DNA of 47,077 bases from Paulinella micropora (GCA_009731375.1 BJOX01000164.1:612666-659742), one strand, 5' to 3'; shown: positions 1 through 12,380, counted from the stretch's first letter. The notes: generated by a model from the sequence alone, not told the origin. Program-made: numbers and translations.

Positions 1-185
1 CTTCTTCTTCTTCTTCTTCTTCTTCTTCTTCTTCTTCTTCTTCTTCTTCTTCTTCTTCTTCTTCTTCTTCTTCTTCTTCTTCTTCTTCTTCTTCTTCTTC
101 TTCTTCTTCTTGTTCTTCTTCTTCTTCTTCTTCTTCTTCTTCTTCTTCTTCTTCTTCTTCTTCTTCTTCTTCTTCTTCTTCTTCT

Positions 186-228
<43 letters not shown>

Positions 229-255
229 GTCTGTCTGTCTGTCTGTCTGTCTTTT
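1..255. repeat. CTT / CTTT / CTGT microsatellite
   Basis: A near-perfect CTT array fills 1-188 with one interruption near 112. It grades into CTTT and then CTGT up to about 251. The pyrimidine/purine strand bias could allow triplex structure (inference). The poly-F and poly-S ORFs over it are artefacts. Confidence 0.97.
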
Positions 256-300
256 TTCTTTCTTTCCCTCCCTCAGCAATAAAGATATTTGCGTGTTGTA

Positions 301-401
301 ACATACACACATACACACATACAAACATGCAAACGTACATACATACATACAAATATGCAAACGTACATACATACATACATACATACATACATACATACAT
401 A
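301..401. repeat. ACAT microsatellite
   Basis: Imperfect ACAT/CATA repeats, with a few ACAA and AAAC variants, run up to the unique DNA at 402-437. Confidence 0.9.
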
Positions 402-437
402 GAACGAGCTCAGCGGTTGTGTTCTGCTGGGAAACAG

Positions 438-976
<539 letters not shown>

Positions 977-1344
977 TTGACACCGCAAACGATTGGCAGC
1001 TCCAAATCCAATACACCGGTTCTGAGCAAGCCTTTCCTGTCCACATCTGTGTCACTGACCTCCGCCCCGATATTGTTGTCTGGTCATTGTCTACCAAGAT
1101 ATGTATACTGATCGAGCTCACGTGCCCGGTCGAGGAAAACATCCTTGATGCACGAGCCTACAAGACTAACCGATGTAATGGGCTCAAATCTCAAATCAAG
1201 GACAACCCATGGACCTGCCACCTTCGACCAATCGAATGCGGGGCTCGCGGCATGGTATCGTTCTCTGTTCATCGATGTTTCCGTGCCTTGGGTTTTTCAC
1301 ATCCCAATCCAAATCCCTTTCCTTCAAGCTATCGTCCTGCGTAG
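977..1344 (+). pseudogene. Non-LTR retrotransposon C-terminus, restriction-like endonuclease
   Basis: An open frame of about 122 codons runs from the array edge to a TAG at 1342-1344. It contains LRPDIVVWS, then [13 protein letters not shown], then a later [21 protein letters not shown]. The order PD ... E-L-T-x-P fits the PD-(D/E)xK-type endonuclease domain found after the reverse transcriptase in many invertebrate non-LTR elements, where it nicks target DNA for insertion. No reverse transcriptase lies upstream: the array replaces it, so this is a 5'-truncated copy. Another frame stays open past the stop (about 1209-1505), which suggests a frameshift near the C-terminus. The family assignment rests on motif recognition only. 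Confidence 0.6.
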
Positions 1345-1579
1345 CTCGTTGCTCTTTTGCGATCTATCGCTGCTGTGCAGTCAAAAATTGGACTAATCTT
1401 CCTCTAGTCCGTATCGGTGACTGCACCGTCATAGCCGTCCAGTGTTGCATAGCCCGGGCTAGGTCCCTTCGGGGGTTTAGGCCTCATACAATGTCATCAT
1501 TGTAGCTTGCGCAAGCTTACGGTGCTCAAAACACTTGGACTAACGGCTTCCTTTTCTTTCTCTTCTTCCTTATCCTCCC
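1345..1579 (+). mobile_element. Retrotransposon 3' region (family L, copy 1)
   Basis: This follows the endonuclease frame and is nearly identical to 25631-25858. Both share GTCCAGTGTTGCATAGCCCG, the GGGGGTTTAGGCCTCATACA segment, and a TTTCTTTCTCTTCTTCC pyrimidine stretch. The gap at 1580 cuts it off. Confidence 0.7.
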
Positions 1580-1698
1580 NNNNNNNNNNNNNNNNNNNNN
1601 NNNNNNNNNNNNNNNNNNNNNNNNNNNNNNNNNNNNNNNNNNNNNNNNNNNNNNNNNNNNNNNNNNNNNNNNNNNNNNNNNNNNNNNNNNNNNNNNNN
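1580..1698. other. Assembly gap
   Basis: Run of N between the retrotransposon 3' region and a TCTA array. Confidence 1.
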
Positions 1699-1795
<97 letters not shown>

Positions 1796-1869
1796 ATTCT
1801 TATCATTAATCTATCTATCTATATTCTTATCATTAACAGAGAGGGCGATCATCATGACCACACATCTAC

Positions 1870-1961
<92 letters not shown>

Positions 1962-2040
1962 ATATCTATCTATCTATATATCTATCTATCTATATATCTA
2001 TCTATATGTCTATCTATCTATCTTTCTTTCTCACATACAG
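1699..2040. repeat. TCTA microsatellite with small islands
   Basis: The TCTA array is interrupted at 1795-1870. There TATATTCTTATCATTAA occurs twice, the second followed by CAG and about 27 unique bases (AGAGGGCGATCATC...). It ends in a TTTC-rich tract and CACATACAG, a good acceptor for the island at 2041. Confidence 0.95.
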
Positions 2041-2070
2041 AATGGGGAGACACCGTTGTTCGAGTACATG
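2041..2070 (+). pseudogene. Partial ankyrin-repeat exon copy
   Basis: After an acceptor-like TTTCTTTCTCACATACAG, the frame reads [10 protein letters not shown]. This is the ankyrin exon start with a small internal deletion. The copy ends at ATG, where TATCTACC repeats begin. Confidence 0.6.
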
Positions 2071-2101
2071 TATCTACCTATCTATCTATCTACCTACCTA
2101 C

Positions 2102-2145
<44 letters not shown>

Positions 2146-2211
2146 ATATCTATCTATCTATCTACCTACCTACCTCCTACCTACCTACCTACCTACCTAT
2201 CTATCTATCTG

Positions 2212-2248
<37 letters not shown>

Positions 2249-2295
2249 TCTATCTAACTAACTAACTATATACTTTCTTTCTTTCTCATATAAAG

Positions 2296-2324
2296 AATTC
2301 GGAGACACCGTTGTTCGAGTACAT
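2296..2324 (+). pseudogene. Partial ankyrin-repeat exon copy
   Basis: It reads [10 protein letters not shown] and is nearly the same as the 2041 copy about 255 bp upstream, sharing CACCGTTGTTCGAGTACATG. The acceptor is altered to AAAG. The pair looks like a local tandem duplication of island plus array. Confidence 0.6.
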
Positions 2325-2392
2325 GTATTTATCTATTTATCTATCTATCTATTTATCTATCTACCTACCTACCTACCTACCTACCTACCTAC

Positions 2393-2452
<60 letters not shown>

Positions 2453-2472
2453 TTATCTATCTATCTATCTAG

Positions 2473-2516
2473 AAAGGATAAACACCAGTGTTCGTGGCGT
2501 CGTACATGCAACATCC
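2473..2516 (+). pseudogene. Partial ankyrin-repeat exon copy with stop
   Basis: It begins after TATCTAG and matches the first 44 or so bases of the intact exon, but GAA (Glu3) has become TAA. It ends at CAACAT, where TCTA repeats begin. Confidence 0.65.
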
Positions 2517-2614
<98 letters not shown>

Positions 2615-2654
2615 GTATCTATCTATCTATCTATCTATCTTTCTATCTATCTAG

Positions 2655-2697
2655 AAAGGAGAAACACCACTGTTCGTAGCGTCGTACATGCAACATC
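2655..2697 (+). pseudogene. Partial ankyrin-repeat exon copy
   Basis: It reads [14 protein letters not shown] with no stop, then runs into TCTA repeats at CAACAT. It starts 182 bp after the previous copy and 178 bp before the intact exon. The unit of duplication is thus about 45 bp of exon plus about 135 bp of array. Confidence 0.7.
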
Positions 2698-2701
2698 TAT
2701 A

Positions 2702-2831
<130 letters not shown>

Positions 2832-2832
2832 G

Positions 2833-2931
2833 AAAGGTGAAACACCGTTGTTCGTTGCGTCTTACATGCAACACGACGATTTAGCCCGTATGTTACTCAA
2901 ACAAGGGGCCCAGATTACACTGGCCAGGAAG
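2833..2931 (+). CDS. Single ankyrin-repeat exon, 33 codons
   Basis: The exon reads [20 protein letters not shown] and then [13 protein letters not shown], 33 residues in 99 bases. It fits the ankyrin consensus: G-x-TPL at the start, an A/S-rich first helix, H-D-D-L-A-R-x-L-L in the second helix, and the G-A-x-I turn. Ankyrin repeats are 33 residues and stack as scaffolds for protein binding, so this exon could encode exactly one repeat and be added or skipped without a frameshift. The acceptor is TATCTATCTAG and the donor AAG|GTATCTATC. Both are formed by the flanking TCTA arrays. Partial copies lie upstream, and a terminal coding exon at 4591 may belong to the same gene (inference). I see no promoter or first exon. 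Confidence 0.75.
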
Positions 2932-2932
2932 G

Positions 2933-3010
<78 letters not shown>

Positions 3011-3135
3011 CCTACCTACCTACCTATCTACCTACCTACCTACCTACCTACCTACCTGCCTACCGACCGACCGACCTACCTACCTACCTACCTACCTACC
3101 TACCTATCTATCTATCTATATATCTATCTATCTAC

Positions 3136-3195
<60 letters not shown>

Positions 3196-3238
3196 ATATC
3201 TATCTATCTAGATAGATGGATAGATGGATAGATAGTAC
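2932..3238. repeat. TCTA / CCTA array ending in GATA
   Basis: The array downstream of the ankyrin exon contains a CCTA block (about 3010-3105) with a short CCGA patch. At about 3210 the strand sense flips, TCTATCTAGATAGATGG, giving a short palindrome. Confidence 0.95.
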
Positions 3239-3309
3239 ATGTATATGTATATGTATATGTATATGCATATGTATATGCATATGTGTATGTATATGCATAT
3301 GCATATGTG

Positions 3310-3355
<46 letters not shown>

Positions 3356-3378
3356 GATATGTATATGTATATGTATAC

Positions 3379-3468
<90 letters not shown>

Positions 3469-3469
3469 A
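3239..3469. repeat. TATATG hexanucleotide array
   Basis: About 38 copies of a GTATAT unit, with GCATAT and GTGTAT variants at the start. The ICIC, MYMY and VYVY ORFs are artefacts. Confidence 0.97.
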
Positions 3470-4409
<940 letters not shown>

Positions 4410-4410
<1 letters not shown>

Positions 4411-4524
4411 CATGACGAGGGTCGTACTTACATCGCGACTGCTGCTGCTGATGCATGTATGCATGTGTGTATGTATATGTATGTATGCATGTATGTATTT
4501 ATGTAATGTATCTATCTATCTATA

Positions 4525-4575
<51 letters not shown>

Positions 4576-4590
4576 TATGTATGTTGCCAG
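4410..4590. other. Short unique island and ATGT/TCTA repeats
   Basis: Bases 4410-4455 hold unique GC-rich sequence. On the minus strand it reads GCATCAGCAGCAGCAGTCGC and then a GTAAGTAC consensus donor. On the plus strand, [14 protein letters not shown] is open. Which strand is used is unclear. ATGT and TCTA repeats follow, ending in TTTTATGTATGTTGCCAG, a plausible acceptor. Confidence 0.5.
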
Positions 4591-4674
4591 GCGTTGGTGG
4601 TTTCGCAGGCATTCGATGCTGCAGATAAGGAAAGACTAGCTAAGCATTTGGACACTATCACACAGAACAATTAG
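4591..4674 (+). CDS. Terminal coding exon, unknown protein
   Basis: After TTTTATGTATGTTGCCAG, 27 codons end in TAG at 4672-4674. The frame begins ALVVSQAFDAADKERLAKHL and ends DTITQNN. It is charged, Ala-rich and probably helical. I do not recognise the family. It lies on the same strand as the ankyrin exon about 1.7 kb upstream and could be the last exon of that gene (inference). MITE G begins 6 bp after the stop, so the 3' UTR would contain it. Confidence 0.5.
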   Translation, partial: ALVVSQAFDAADKERLAKHLDTITQNN

Positions 4675-4680
4675 AGAAAT

Positions 4681-4890
4681 GAGAAGTTCCTACTTCTTAA
4701 GTACAATCAACAATGACTTCAAACGCTTCGATCTCAGCCGATACTTCCTTCCACAACCTGTGCTATGGCTCATTAGAAGCTCTTGATGAGAGCTTTCAAA
4801 TGAGCCATTACACAAGCCACACAAATCAGAACCGGCCGAGAATGAAAACGAAGTAATTGCTCATTGTACTTAAGGACAAGGATCTTCTCA
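4681..4890 (-). mobile_element. MITE family G, copy 1
   Basis: A 210-bp element bounded by inverted GAGAAGTTCCTACTTCTTAA ... TTAAGGACAAGGATCTTCTC ends. A central inverted pair reads GGCTCATTAGAAGCTCTTGA / TCAAATGAGCC. It matches the copies at 32110 and 36309 in reverse orientation. No coding capacity is seen: a non-autonomous DNA element. Confidence 0.7.
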
Positions 4891-4977
4891 TATTAGTGTG
4901 TACTAGTAGTTATATTAAAGTAAAAAAAATTGTTAGAGCTTACTGCCGAGGGCATTCAGTTTGCAAAGTCAACTATA

Positions 4978-5220
4978 TCAGATTCAAATTAAGAAGCAGA
5001 ATTCAAATTAGTTCGATCTAGCTGCTATATCCGTCCACAAAAGCAGCTTAATTTTCGCGAAAGATAACAGAGAGATAGACATATATATATATACATATAT
5101 ATATATATAAATTACATATGTATATATATACATATATTACATATACATATATATATATATATATATAGTTACCGTTAAATTAGCACTAATTTGAATTCTG
5201 GTTCTTAATTTGAATCTGAT
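4978..5220. mobile_element. Inverted-repeat element J
   Basis: The left end ATCAGATTCAAATTAAGAA... and right end ...TTCTTAATTTGAATCTGAT form inverted repeats of about 35 bp with few mismatches. The middle is unique sequence plus TATA-rich repeats (5081-5165). It is MITE-like, with one copy in this window. Confidence 0.6.
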
Positions 5221-5259
5221 GGTTGGCTTGGCCCACTTGAATGCCCTCCGCTTTAACAC

Positions 5260-5360
5260 TTTGACATCTGCAACCACAGCAACGACAAGTACAACAACAG
5301 CACAACGACAAGTACAACAACAGCAGCAGCAACACCACCACCAACACCACCTCTACTACC

Positions 5361-5451
<91 letters not shown>

Positions 5452-5525
5452 GCAGCAGCAGCAACAGCAGCAACAGCAGCAACAGCAGCAACAACAACAA
5501 CAATAACAACAACAAAAACAACCAG

Positions 5526-5568
<43 letters not shown>

Positions 5569-5571
5569 CAG
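5260..5571. repeat. CAA/CAG/CAC trinucleotide array
   Basis: An imperfect CAA-rich array with CAG and CAC patches. One plus-strand frame (5210-5506) would give a His- and Gln-rich protein, and minus-strand frames give poly-Leu or poly-Val. Nothing outside the array supports a gene. Confidence 0.9.
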
Positions 5572-5646
5572 CTTTCCATTCAGTCATTTTAGTGAAGAAC
5601 ATTTTTATTGAAACATCTTTATTAAAACAGTGTCACTGCTAGCCAA

Positions 5647-5677
<31 letters not shown>

Positions 5678-5739
5678 CTATATATATATATATATATATA
5701 TTCTGGGGGATCAGGTAAGATGGGTAGATAGATAGATAG
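5572..5739. other. AT-rich spacer
   Basis: Contains TA repeats (5648-5700), a few unique bases and a short GATA run that forms the tail side of the next family A copy. No gene is seen. Confidence 0.7.
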
Positions 5740-5985
5740 ATGAAATATCGACTAATGTCAGAAAAAAGGAGCTTCTGATTTCGTCAACCAAGGAAGTCTG
5801 TGGGTAAAGTATTAACCCGATGCCCAGCTAAGCCGTGATGTTTGCACGGAAGGGACTGATACAGGCGATACCAAAGCTCCCTAGTACCAGGCGGGGCCAG
5901 GGCTCGTTCCATAAGCGCCCCTTGCAGAACGAGCTCCCACCTCCATTACAGAGGGCCCAGTAAGCAGATGGAGTTTCGAGACTGT
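5740..5985 (-). mobile_element. Family A repeat, 5'-truncated copy
   Basis: The reverse complement of the last 246 or so bases of the 546-bp family A unit (see 40962-41507). Its 3' end (ATGAAATATCGACTAATGTC on this strand) touches a GATA tail. It is truncated at GAGACTGT, where a second GATA array begins. Confidence 0.85.
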
Positions 5986-6732
<747 letters not shown>

Positions 6733-6819
6733 AGATAGATAGATAGATAGATAGACAGATATATAGATAGATAGATCATCAGGTAGATAGGTAGGTAGGT
6801 AGGTAGGTAGGTAGGTAGG

Positions 6820-6893
<74 letters not shown>

Positions 6894-6917
6894 CTAGTAG
6901 ATAGACAGACAGACAGA
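6733..6917. repeat. GATA/GGTA/CAGA arrays
   Basis: Tetranucleotide repeats ending in CAGACAGACAGACTG just before unique DNA. Confidence 0.9.
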
Positions 6918-7389
6918 CTGTCAGACAGTATGCCGGCCCATCCGTTATATAATGGCAATACTTACCGTTCCGGTCTGTCGGTTATCCTTGGTCTGGAGGC
7001 TACGGAGTCCCTACTTTAGGTATTCCTCAGTTTTCATATCGTTAGGACAGTTATCGGTTATTAAATATCGTACTTTATTTAATACTTGAACTAAATGCTT
7101 ATTCAGAAATCGTAATATCGTACTTTATTTAATACTTGAACTAAATGCTTATTCAGAAATCGTGAAAGATCACTGAGGACCGATCGTTCGACCTTCGCCG
7201 ACGGTTCCTTTTCTTGCTAGAAGACAATCGTTTGCCTTTTGTACTATTGTAACAATCGGGAGTCACTAATAAAATTAACTTGAACGGGGTATGGAAATTT
7301 TCCGGGGCTCAGTTTTTCGGAAATTTTTAGAGAAAAAACGGTGTCGAGAGAAAAAGCATGGGGCGGGAACGTGACTTGATTTTCTTAGT
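6918..7389 (+). other. Unique block, possible solo LTR
   Basis: The block begins TGTCAGACAGTATGCCGG. It has a TATA-box-like GTTATATAATGG near 6945-6957, a perfect 50-bp tandem duplication (7064-7163), and AATAAAATTAAC near 7267 that could be a polyadenylation signal. That order (TG start, upstream repeats, TATA box, polyA signal) resembles an LTR. However, the TATA box precedes the 50-bp repeats, no right boundary or target duplication is clear, and no coding region adjoins. The identity is a weak inference. Confidence 0.25.
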
Positions 7390-7622
7390 GTAGACATTAA
7401 AGTGGCAAAACATTCAAACTTTGACCTCATCTCCGATCCGATGGCAAGTTCTCAATCACTGAATATTTAAAATACGGAAATGCAGTGGCACCGTTGGAAA
7501 GCTCTGGACAAGAGCTTTCCAATCAGTGCTGGCTCAAGTTCAGATTTGCCGTATTAATATCACTTAGATAGATAGAGATCGATGAGATCAAAGTTGGATA
7601 GTTTGCCACTTGAATGTCCACA
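7390..7622 (-). mobile_element. MITE family F, copy 1
   Basis: The ends GTAGACATTAAAGTGGCAAA and TTTGCCACTTGAATGTCCAC are inverted repeats. Both inner ends hold TTTGA(C/T)CTCATC-type sequence, so the inverted repeats extend to about 45 bp. A GATA run lies inside near 7566. After the right CAG comes TA, consistent with TA target duplication (Tc1/mariner style, inference). Confidence 0.7.
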
Positions 7623-7860
7623 GTAACCGATGATGAACTCGGCGCTTCTGGGGTATGTATGCTTTTTCCTTTGAGCAACTCAGCATGCTCGGAGGCCTTT
7701 GTACTACGGTACCGACTCCTTTCAGAGTCCATCGTGACCGGTCACGCCCTGTCTCGCTACTACAGTAACTCGAGTAACCAAACTGAGTAAGGGAAGGCAA
7801 TTTAATAAAATGATTTCTGACAACCACTACAGAACGACACGTCATAAAACTAAGATATTA
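7623..7860. other. Unique spacer with a minus-strand open stretch
   Basis: On the minus strand, 7626-7732 reads MDSERSRYRSTKASEHAELL and then KGKSIHTPEAPSSSS without a stop. Copy 1 of MITE F follows, in minus-strand order. It could be an exon, but no strong splice sites are seen and I do not recognise the protein. The rest is AT-rich. Confidence 0.3.
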
Positions 7861-8062
7861 CTGTGGACATTCAAGACGGTGGCAAACTATCCAACTTTGA
7901 TCTCATCGTTCTCCATCAATCTAAGTGATACGACAAATCTAAAGCCAGAAAGCTTAGGACAAGAGCTTTCCAATCGGGTGTGCGCTGCATTTCCGTATCT
8001 CAAATATTGATTGAGAAAGATGAGGTCAAAGTTTGAATGTTTTGCCACTAGAATGTCCACAG
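7861..8062 (+). mobile_element. MITE family F, copy 2
   Basis: A 202-bp element, from ATTA|CTGTGGACATT to AATGTCCACAG. The interior is highly similar to the copy at 31868 (GTGTGCGCTGCATTTCCGTA and AATCTAAGTGATACGACA are shared). The left flank is TA. No coding capacity is seen. Confidence 0.8.
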
Positions 8063-8314
8063 GAATAAGTGTAACTGAATAAAGGTAGAGGTAAATATAA
8101 TGACTGTGTCCCAGTTACTGACTACTTATCTAGAAATTTCTACTAAGACTGATTAAATTAATATTAATACTGCCACTAGAGTGGCAAAGTATAGTGTCCG
8201 CTGTATCACTAAATAATTAAGTGGAATTTGTACTATCCGTCCTTATGACAAATCAAACTACCCTAGTAACGGTAACTACGGGTAACGTCGGAAATGAAAT
8301 AGAAACAACGATGT
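8063..8314. other. Unique AT-rich spacer
   Basis: No gene is seen. A short palindrome at 8168-8186 (TGCCACTAGAGTGGCA) may be a remnant of the F terminal repeat. AGTAACGGTAACTACGGGTAA lies near 8265. Confidence 0.5.
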
Positions 8315-8384
8315 ATGCATATGCATATGTATGTATGTATGTCTGTATGTATGTATGTATGTATGTATGATGTATGTATGTATG

Positions 8385-8415
<31 letters not shown>

Positions 8416-8752
8416 TGTATGTATGTATGTGTGTGTATGTATGTATGTATGTATGTATGCATGTATGCATGTATGTATTTATGTATGTATGTATGTATGT
8501 ATGTATGTATGCTTGTATTTATGTATGCAGTGTATCTATGTATGTATGCATGTATGTATGTATGTTACAGCTGAGATGTATGTATGTATGTATGCATGTA
8601 TGTATCATTGCATGTATGTATGTGTGTATGTATGTACGTACGTATGTATGTATTTATGTATGTATGTATGTATGTATGTATGTATGTATGTATGCATGTA
8701 TGTACATACGTATGTATGTATTTATGTATGTATGTATGTATGTATGTGCAAG
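8315..8752. repeat. ATGT microsatellite
   Basis: An ATGT array with GCATGT, TTTATGT and TACGTA variants and a short TTACAGCTGAG interruption near 8564. The MYVC and HTYI ORFs are artefacts. Confidence 0.97.
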
Positions 8753-8893
8753 GTCGACGTCACTTGTGTAATCACCACACCAACAACAAAGAACAAATAA
8801 TGTCAAGACGACCGACAACAAACTTTGACACAAGTTTTTAGCAACAGAAAGTTCACCATGAACAAAAAATAATTCACCTGTCATTGCAACCTA
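8753..8893 (-). other. Open minus-strand island, possible exon
   Basis: This unique 141-bp block between ATGT and ACAT arrays is open on the minus strand: TGELFFVHGELSVAKNLCQ, then a hydrophobic run SLLSVVLTLFVLCCWC that could span a membrane. GCAATGACAG could be the acceptor. No donor or homologous copy is seen, and I do not recognise the protein. Confidence 0.3.
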
Positions 8894-8980
8894 CATACAT
8901 ACATACATACATACATACATACATACATACAAAGTAACAAGGATTGGTACCGTAGGCTGGACCTTAGGTATTCTACCCCC

Positions 8981-10250
8981 ATGTTCTGTTCTGTTCTGTT
9001 CTGTTCTGTTCTGGCATGCTTGTTATGTTATATTATGTTATGTTATGTTATGTTTTGTTACGTGATGTTTTGTTTTGTTATGTTTTGTTATGTTGTGTTA
9101 TGTTGTGTTATGTTATGTTTTGTTATGTGATGTTTTGTTTTGTTATGTTTTGTTTTGTTATGTTATGTTATGTTATGTTATGTTACGTTATGTTATGTTA
9201 TGTTATGTTATGTACGTTATGTTATGTTATGTTATGCTGTGTTGTGTTGTGTTATGTTATGTTATGTTATGTTATGTTATGTTATGTTATGTTGTGTTGT
9301 GTTGTGTTGTGTTATGTTATGTTATGTTATGTTATGTTATGTTATGTTGTGTTGTGTTATGCTATGTCATGTTTGTTATGTTATGTTATAGAGTTATGTT
9401 ATGTTATAGAGTTATGTTATGTTATGTTATGTTATGTTCTGTAATGTTCTGTGCTGTTCTGTTCTGTTCTGTTCTGTTCTGTTCTGTTCTGGCATGTTCT
9501 GTTCTGTTCTGTTCTGTTAGGTTATGTTCTGTTATGTTATGTTATAGAGTTATGTTATGTTCTGTTATGTTCTGTTAGGTTATGTTCTGTTAGGTTATGT
9601 TCTGTTATGTTATGTTATAGAGTTATGTTATGTTCTGTTCTGTTATGTTCTGTTATGTTATGTAATGTTATGTAATGTTCTGTTCTGTTCTGTTCTGTTC
9701 TGTTCTGGCATGTTCTGTTACTTCTCTTCTGTTCTGTTCTGTTCTGTTCTGTTCTGTTAGGTTATGTTCTGTTATGTTATGTTATGTTATGTTATGTTAT
9801 GATGTTATGTTATGATGTTATGTTATGATGTTATGTTATGTTATGTTATGTTATGTTATGTTATGTATGTTACGTCATGTTATCTTATGCTATCTTATGT
9901 TACGTTATGTTATGTTATCTTATGTTATCTTATGTTATCTTATGTTATCTTATGTTATCTTATGTTATCTATTGCTATCTTGTGTTATGGTATGGTAATG
10001 TTATTTTATGATGGTATGTTATGTCATGTTATTATGTTATGTTATGTTATGTTATGTTATGTTATGTTATGTTATGTTATGTTATGTTATGTTGTGTTGT
10101 GTTGTGTTATTGTTATGTTATGTCATGTCATGTCATGTCATGTTATCCTGTGCATATCATAGTCATATTATGTCATGTACATGTTATGTTATATATACAA
10201 CAATAACATAACATAACAGAACAGAAGAACAGAAGAGAACATAGCAGAAC
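8981..10250. repeat. ATGTT / CTGTT pentanucleotide array, 1.2 kb
   Basis: TTATG units with CTGTT blocks (8985-9015, 9455-9520, 9675-9760) and local higher-order structure: TTATAGAGTTATG recurs at 9386, 9404, 9542 and 9616. From about 10200 to 10250 the complementary AACAT/AACAG units appear, an inverted end. Because the unit is 5 bp and lacks stops in this sense, several frames stay open (MLCYV ORFs). They are artefacts. Confidence 0.97.
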
Positions 10251-10348
10251 AGAACGCGGGCGTATGTACATTCATACGTACATGATATACATGACAGGGA
10301 AGTTCAATAGCTCAGAAACACAATAGCTCAGAAACGCAAGGAGTGTTT

Positions 10349-10467
10349 GTCTTCGTTCATACCATGCATAATACACCCGATCCCGTCCGATCTCGGAAGT
10401 CAAGCTGCATTGGGCCCGGTTAGTACTTCGGTCGGAGACGGCGATGGAACACCGTGGTAATGAAGGC
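10349..10467 (+). rRNA. 5S ribosomal RNA gene
   Basis: The sequence carries the 5S landmarks in order: CATACCA after the 5' stem, CCCGATCCCGTCCGATCTCGG, AAGTCAAGC (A-box region), GGGCCCGGTTAGTACTT, GGTCGGAGACGGC (C-box region) and GGAACACCG. The 5' end GTCTTCGTT pairs over 9 positions, with two wobbles, with the 3' end AATGAAGGC. Length is 119 nt, against a usual 120. A 16-T run follows directly. The 5S RNA is made by RNA polymerase III with TFIIIA and joins the large ribosomal subunit. CAATAGCTCAGAAAC occurs twice just upstream (10305, 10321). A 5S-derived SINE or pseudogene is possible, but base pairing looks preserved. Confidence 0.85.
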
Positions 10468-10468
10468 A

Positions 10469-10484
10469 TTTTTTTTTTTTTTTT
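10469..10484 (+). terminator. Pol III T-run terminator of the 5S gene
   Basis: An uninterrupted T run right after the 5S 3' end. It is longer than the four or more Ts that RNA polymerase III needs. Read on the minus strand, it is a poly-A tract following the exon-like frame at 10485-10641. Confidence 0.8.
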
Positions 10485-10641
10485 GATGTTGTTGTTCAAA
10501 TTTATTTTCTCTCTTCTCTTCTTGAACCTTCTTGCCTCCTTTATTGATCTCTTTGTCTGAACAATGTCCTCTGGCTTCAAATGTTTTATTTTCGTATGCA
10601 AGTTATGCATTTTTTCCACTGACTTTTTTGAGTCAGAAAAT
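10485..10641 (-). CDS. Lysine/arginine-rich exon-like frame, antisense to the 5S gene
   Basis: On the minus strand, a strong acceptor TTTTTATTTGTTTCCCAG precedes an open frame reading FSDSKKSVEKMHNLHTKIKH, then LKPEDIVQTKRSIKEARRFK and KRREKIN. It is basic and probably helical, with a nuclear-signal-like KKRRE. No stop or donor appears before the A run that abuts the 5S gene. The exon may therefore be broken, or be a retrocopy whose poly-A lies here. I do not recognise the protein. Confidence 0.4.
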
Positions 10642-10979
10642 CTGGGAAACAAATAAAAATTAAGCCAATCTTGATCTTGGAAACAAATAAAAATTCCATG
10701 ATCAAGTACTAGAAGTAGTATGGAGGCTGGAGTCCAGAGGGTAGTACTGAGGGTGGGGAAAGCGCATCGTGCACAACTTTTGTTTTGATCTGCCGAACCC
10801 TGTTTCTGGCGAATCGCATGCGGCCCGACATGGCCACTTCTTAGAAAAGTGATGCAGCTTCGTGCATGGCTTTTCCCGTAATCCACAACATCTTGCACGA
10901 CACACTCCACATTAAACATGAGATACCAAACGCTCAAGACACCATCATCGGAAGGATGGATGAGACACAACAGAAAGGC
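10642..10979. other. Unique block, open on both strands in parts
   Basis: The minus strand is open for most of it. The plus strand, 10874-10978, reads IHNILHDTLHIKHEIPNAQD and then TIIGRMDETQQKG. ATCTTGATCTTGGAAACAAA-like sequence occurs in duplicate near 10645 and 10676 (GGAAACAAATAAAAATT). Either strand might hold an exon; I cannot decide. Confidence 0.3.
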
Positions 10980-11250
10980 ACAGACAGACAGACAGACAGA
11001 TAGACCAGACAGACCAGACAGACAGACCAGATAGGCCAGATAGACAGACAGATACAGACAGACAGAGAGACAGACAGATACAGACAGACAGACAGACAGT
11101 TTCAGACTTGACTTTTTGTGGAATCCCTGAGAATCTTTCTCTAAGTAAAAGACAATACTAATACAGACAGACAGACAGACAGACAGACAGAAGACAGATA
11201 GACCAGACAGACAGACAGAAGACAGATAGACCAGACAGACAAACAGGTCC
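10980..11250. repeat. CAGA microsatellite with one island
   Basis: CAGA/GACA units with TAGACCAGACAGA variants. They are broken at 11100-11162 by unique AT-rich sequence containing GACTTTTTGTGGAATCCCTG. Confidence 0.92.
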
Positions 11251-11259
11251 TTGTCTACC

Positions 11260-11781
<522 letters not shown>

Positions 11782-12321
11782 CAGTTGATCTCATCACTTA
11801 CTCTACGGAGTGAACCAAGGCCACTCGAGGTGTCACTGACCCTCCCTTGGGCTTGGTTTCTTGAAATGGGTGCCATCTGTCGACAGACAGAGAATTAGGG
11901 GATGGTGTGGGTGTGCTGGGCCCGTGGTGGGGTGCCTTATGTGTGCCTAGCCATACGCCTATAAGTCACATGCCGAAATAGCGACGGGAAGCACAATCCT
12001 GTTCCCTCAGGGTGCCCTTTCTCGCTTGTTGAGCCCGGAATAAAACGCACAGTGCTCTGTCGGTTTATACTAGTCGAACAGTCTCGAAACTCCATCTGCT
12101 TACTGGGTCCTCTGTAATGGAGGTGGGAGCTCGTTCTGCAAGGGGCGCTTATGGAACGAGCCCTGGCCCCGCCTGGTACTAGGGAGATTTGGTATTGCCT
12201 GTATCAGTCCCTTCCGTGCAAACATCACGGCTTAGCTGGGCATCGGGTTAATACTTTACCCATAGACTTCCTGGTTGACGAAATCAGAAGTTCCTTTTTT
12301 CTGACATTAGTCGATATTTCA
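11782..12321 (+). mobile_element. Family A monomer
   Basis: A near full-length monomer (540 bp), from CAGTTGATCTC to TCGATATTTCA. It differs by a few bases from 40962-41507, including CTTATGG for CTTTATGG, which shifts any frame. No credible protein is encoded. Confidence 0.9.
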
Positions 12322-12339
12322 GCTATCTATCTATCTATA

Positions 12340-12380
<41 letters not shown>

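Noticed and set aside
5210-5506. Polyglutamine/histidine protein
   Set aside because: Only the CAA/CAG array supports it; the short upstream part lies across the edge of inverted-repeat element J.
8315-8800. MYVC / HTYI ORFs over ATGT and ACAT arrays
   Set aside because: Microsatellite translation; open on both strands.
9016-10206. Overlapping MLCYV ORFs, up to 167 codons
   Set aside because: A 5-bp unit without stops keeps several frames open; no start context, splice sites or unique part.
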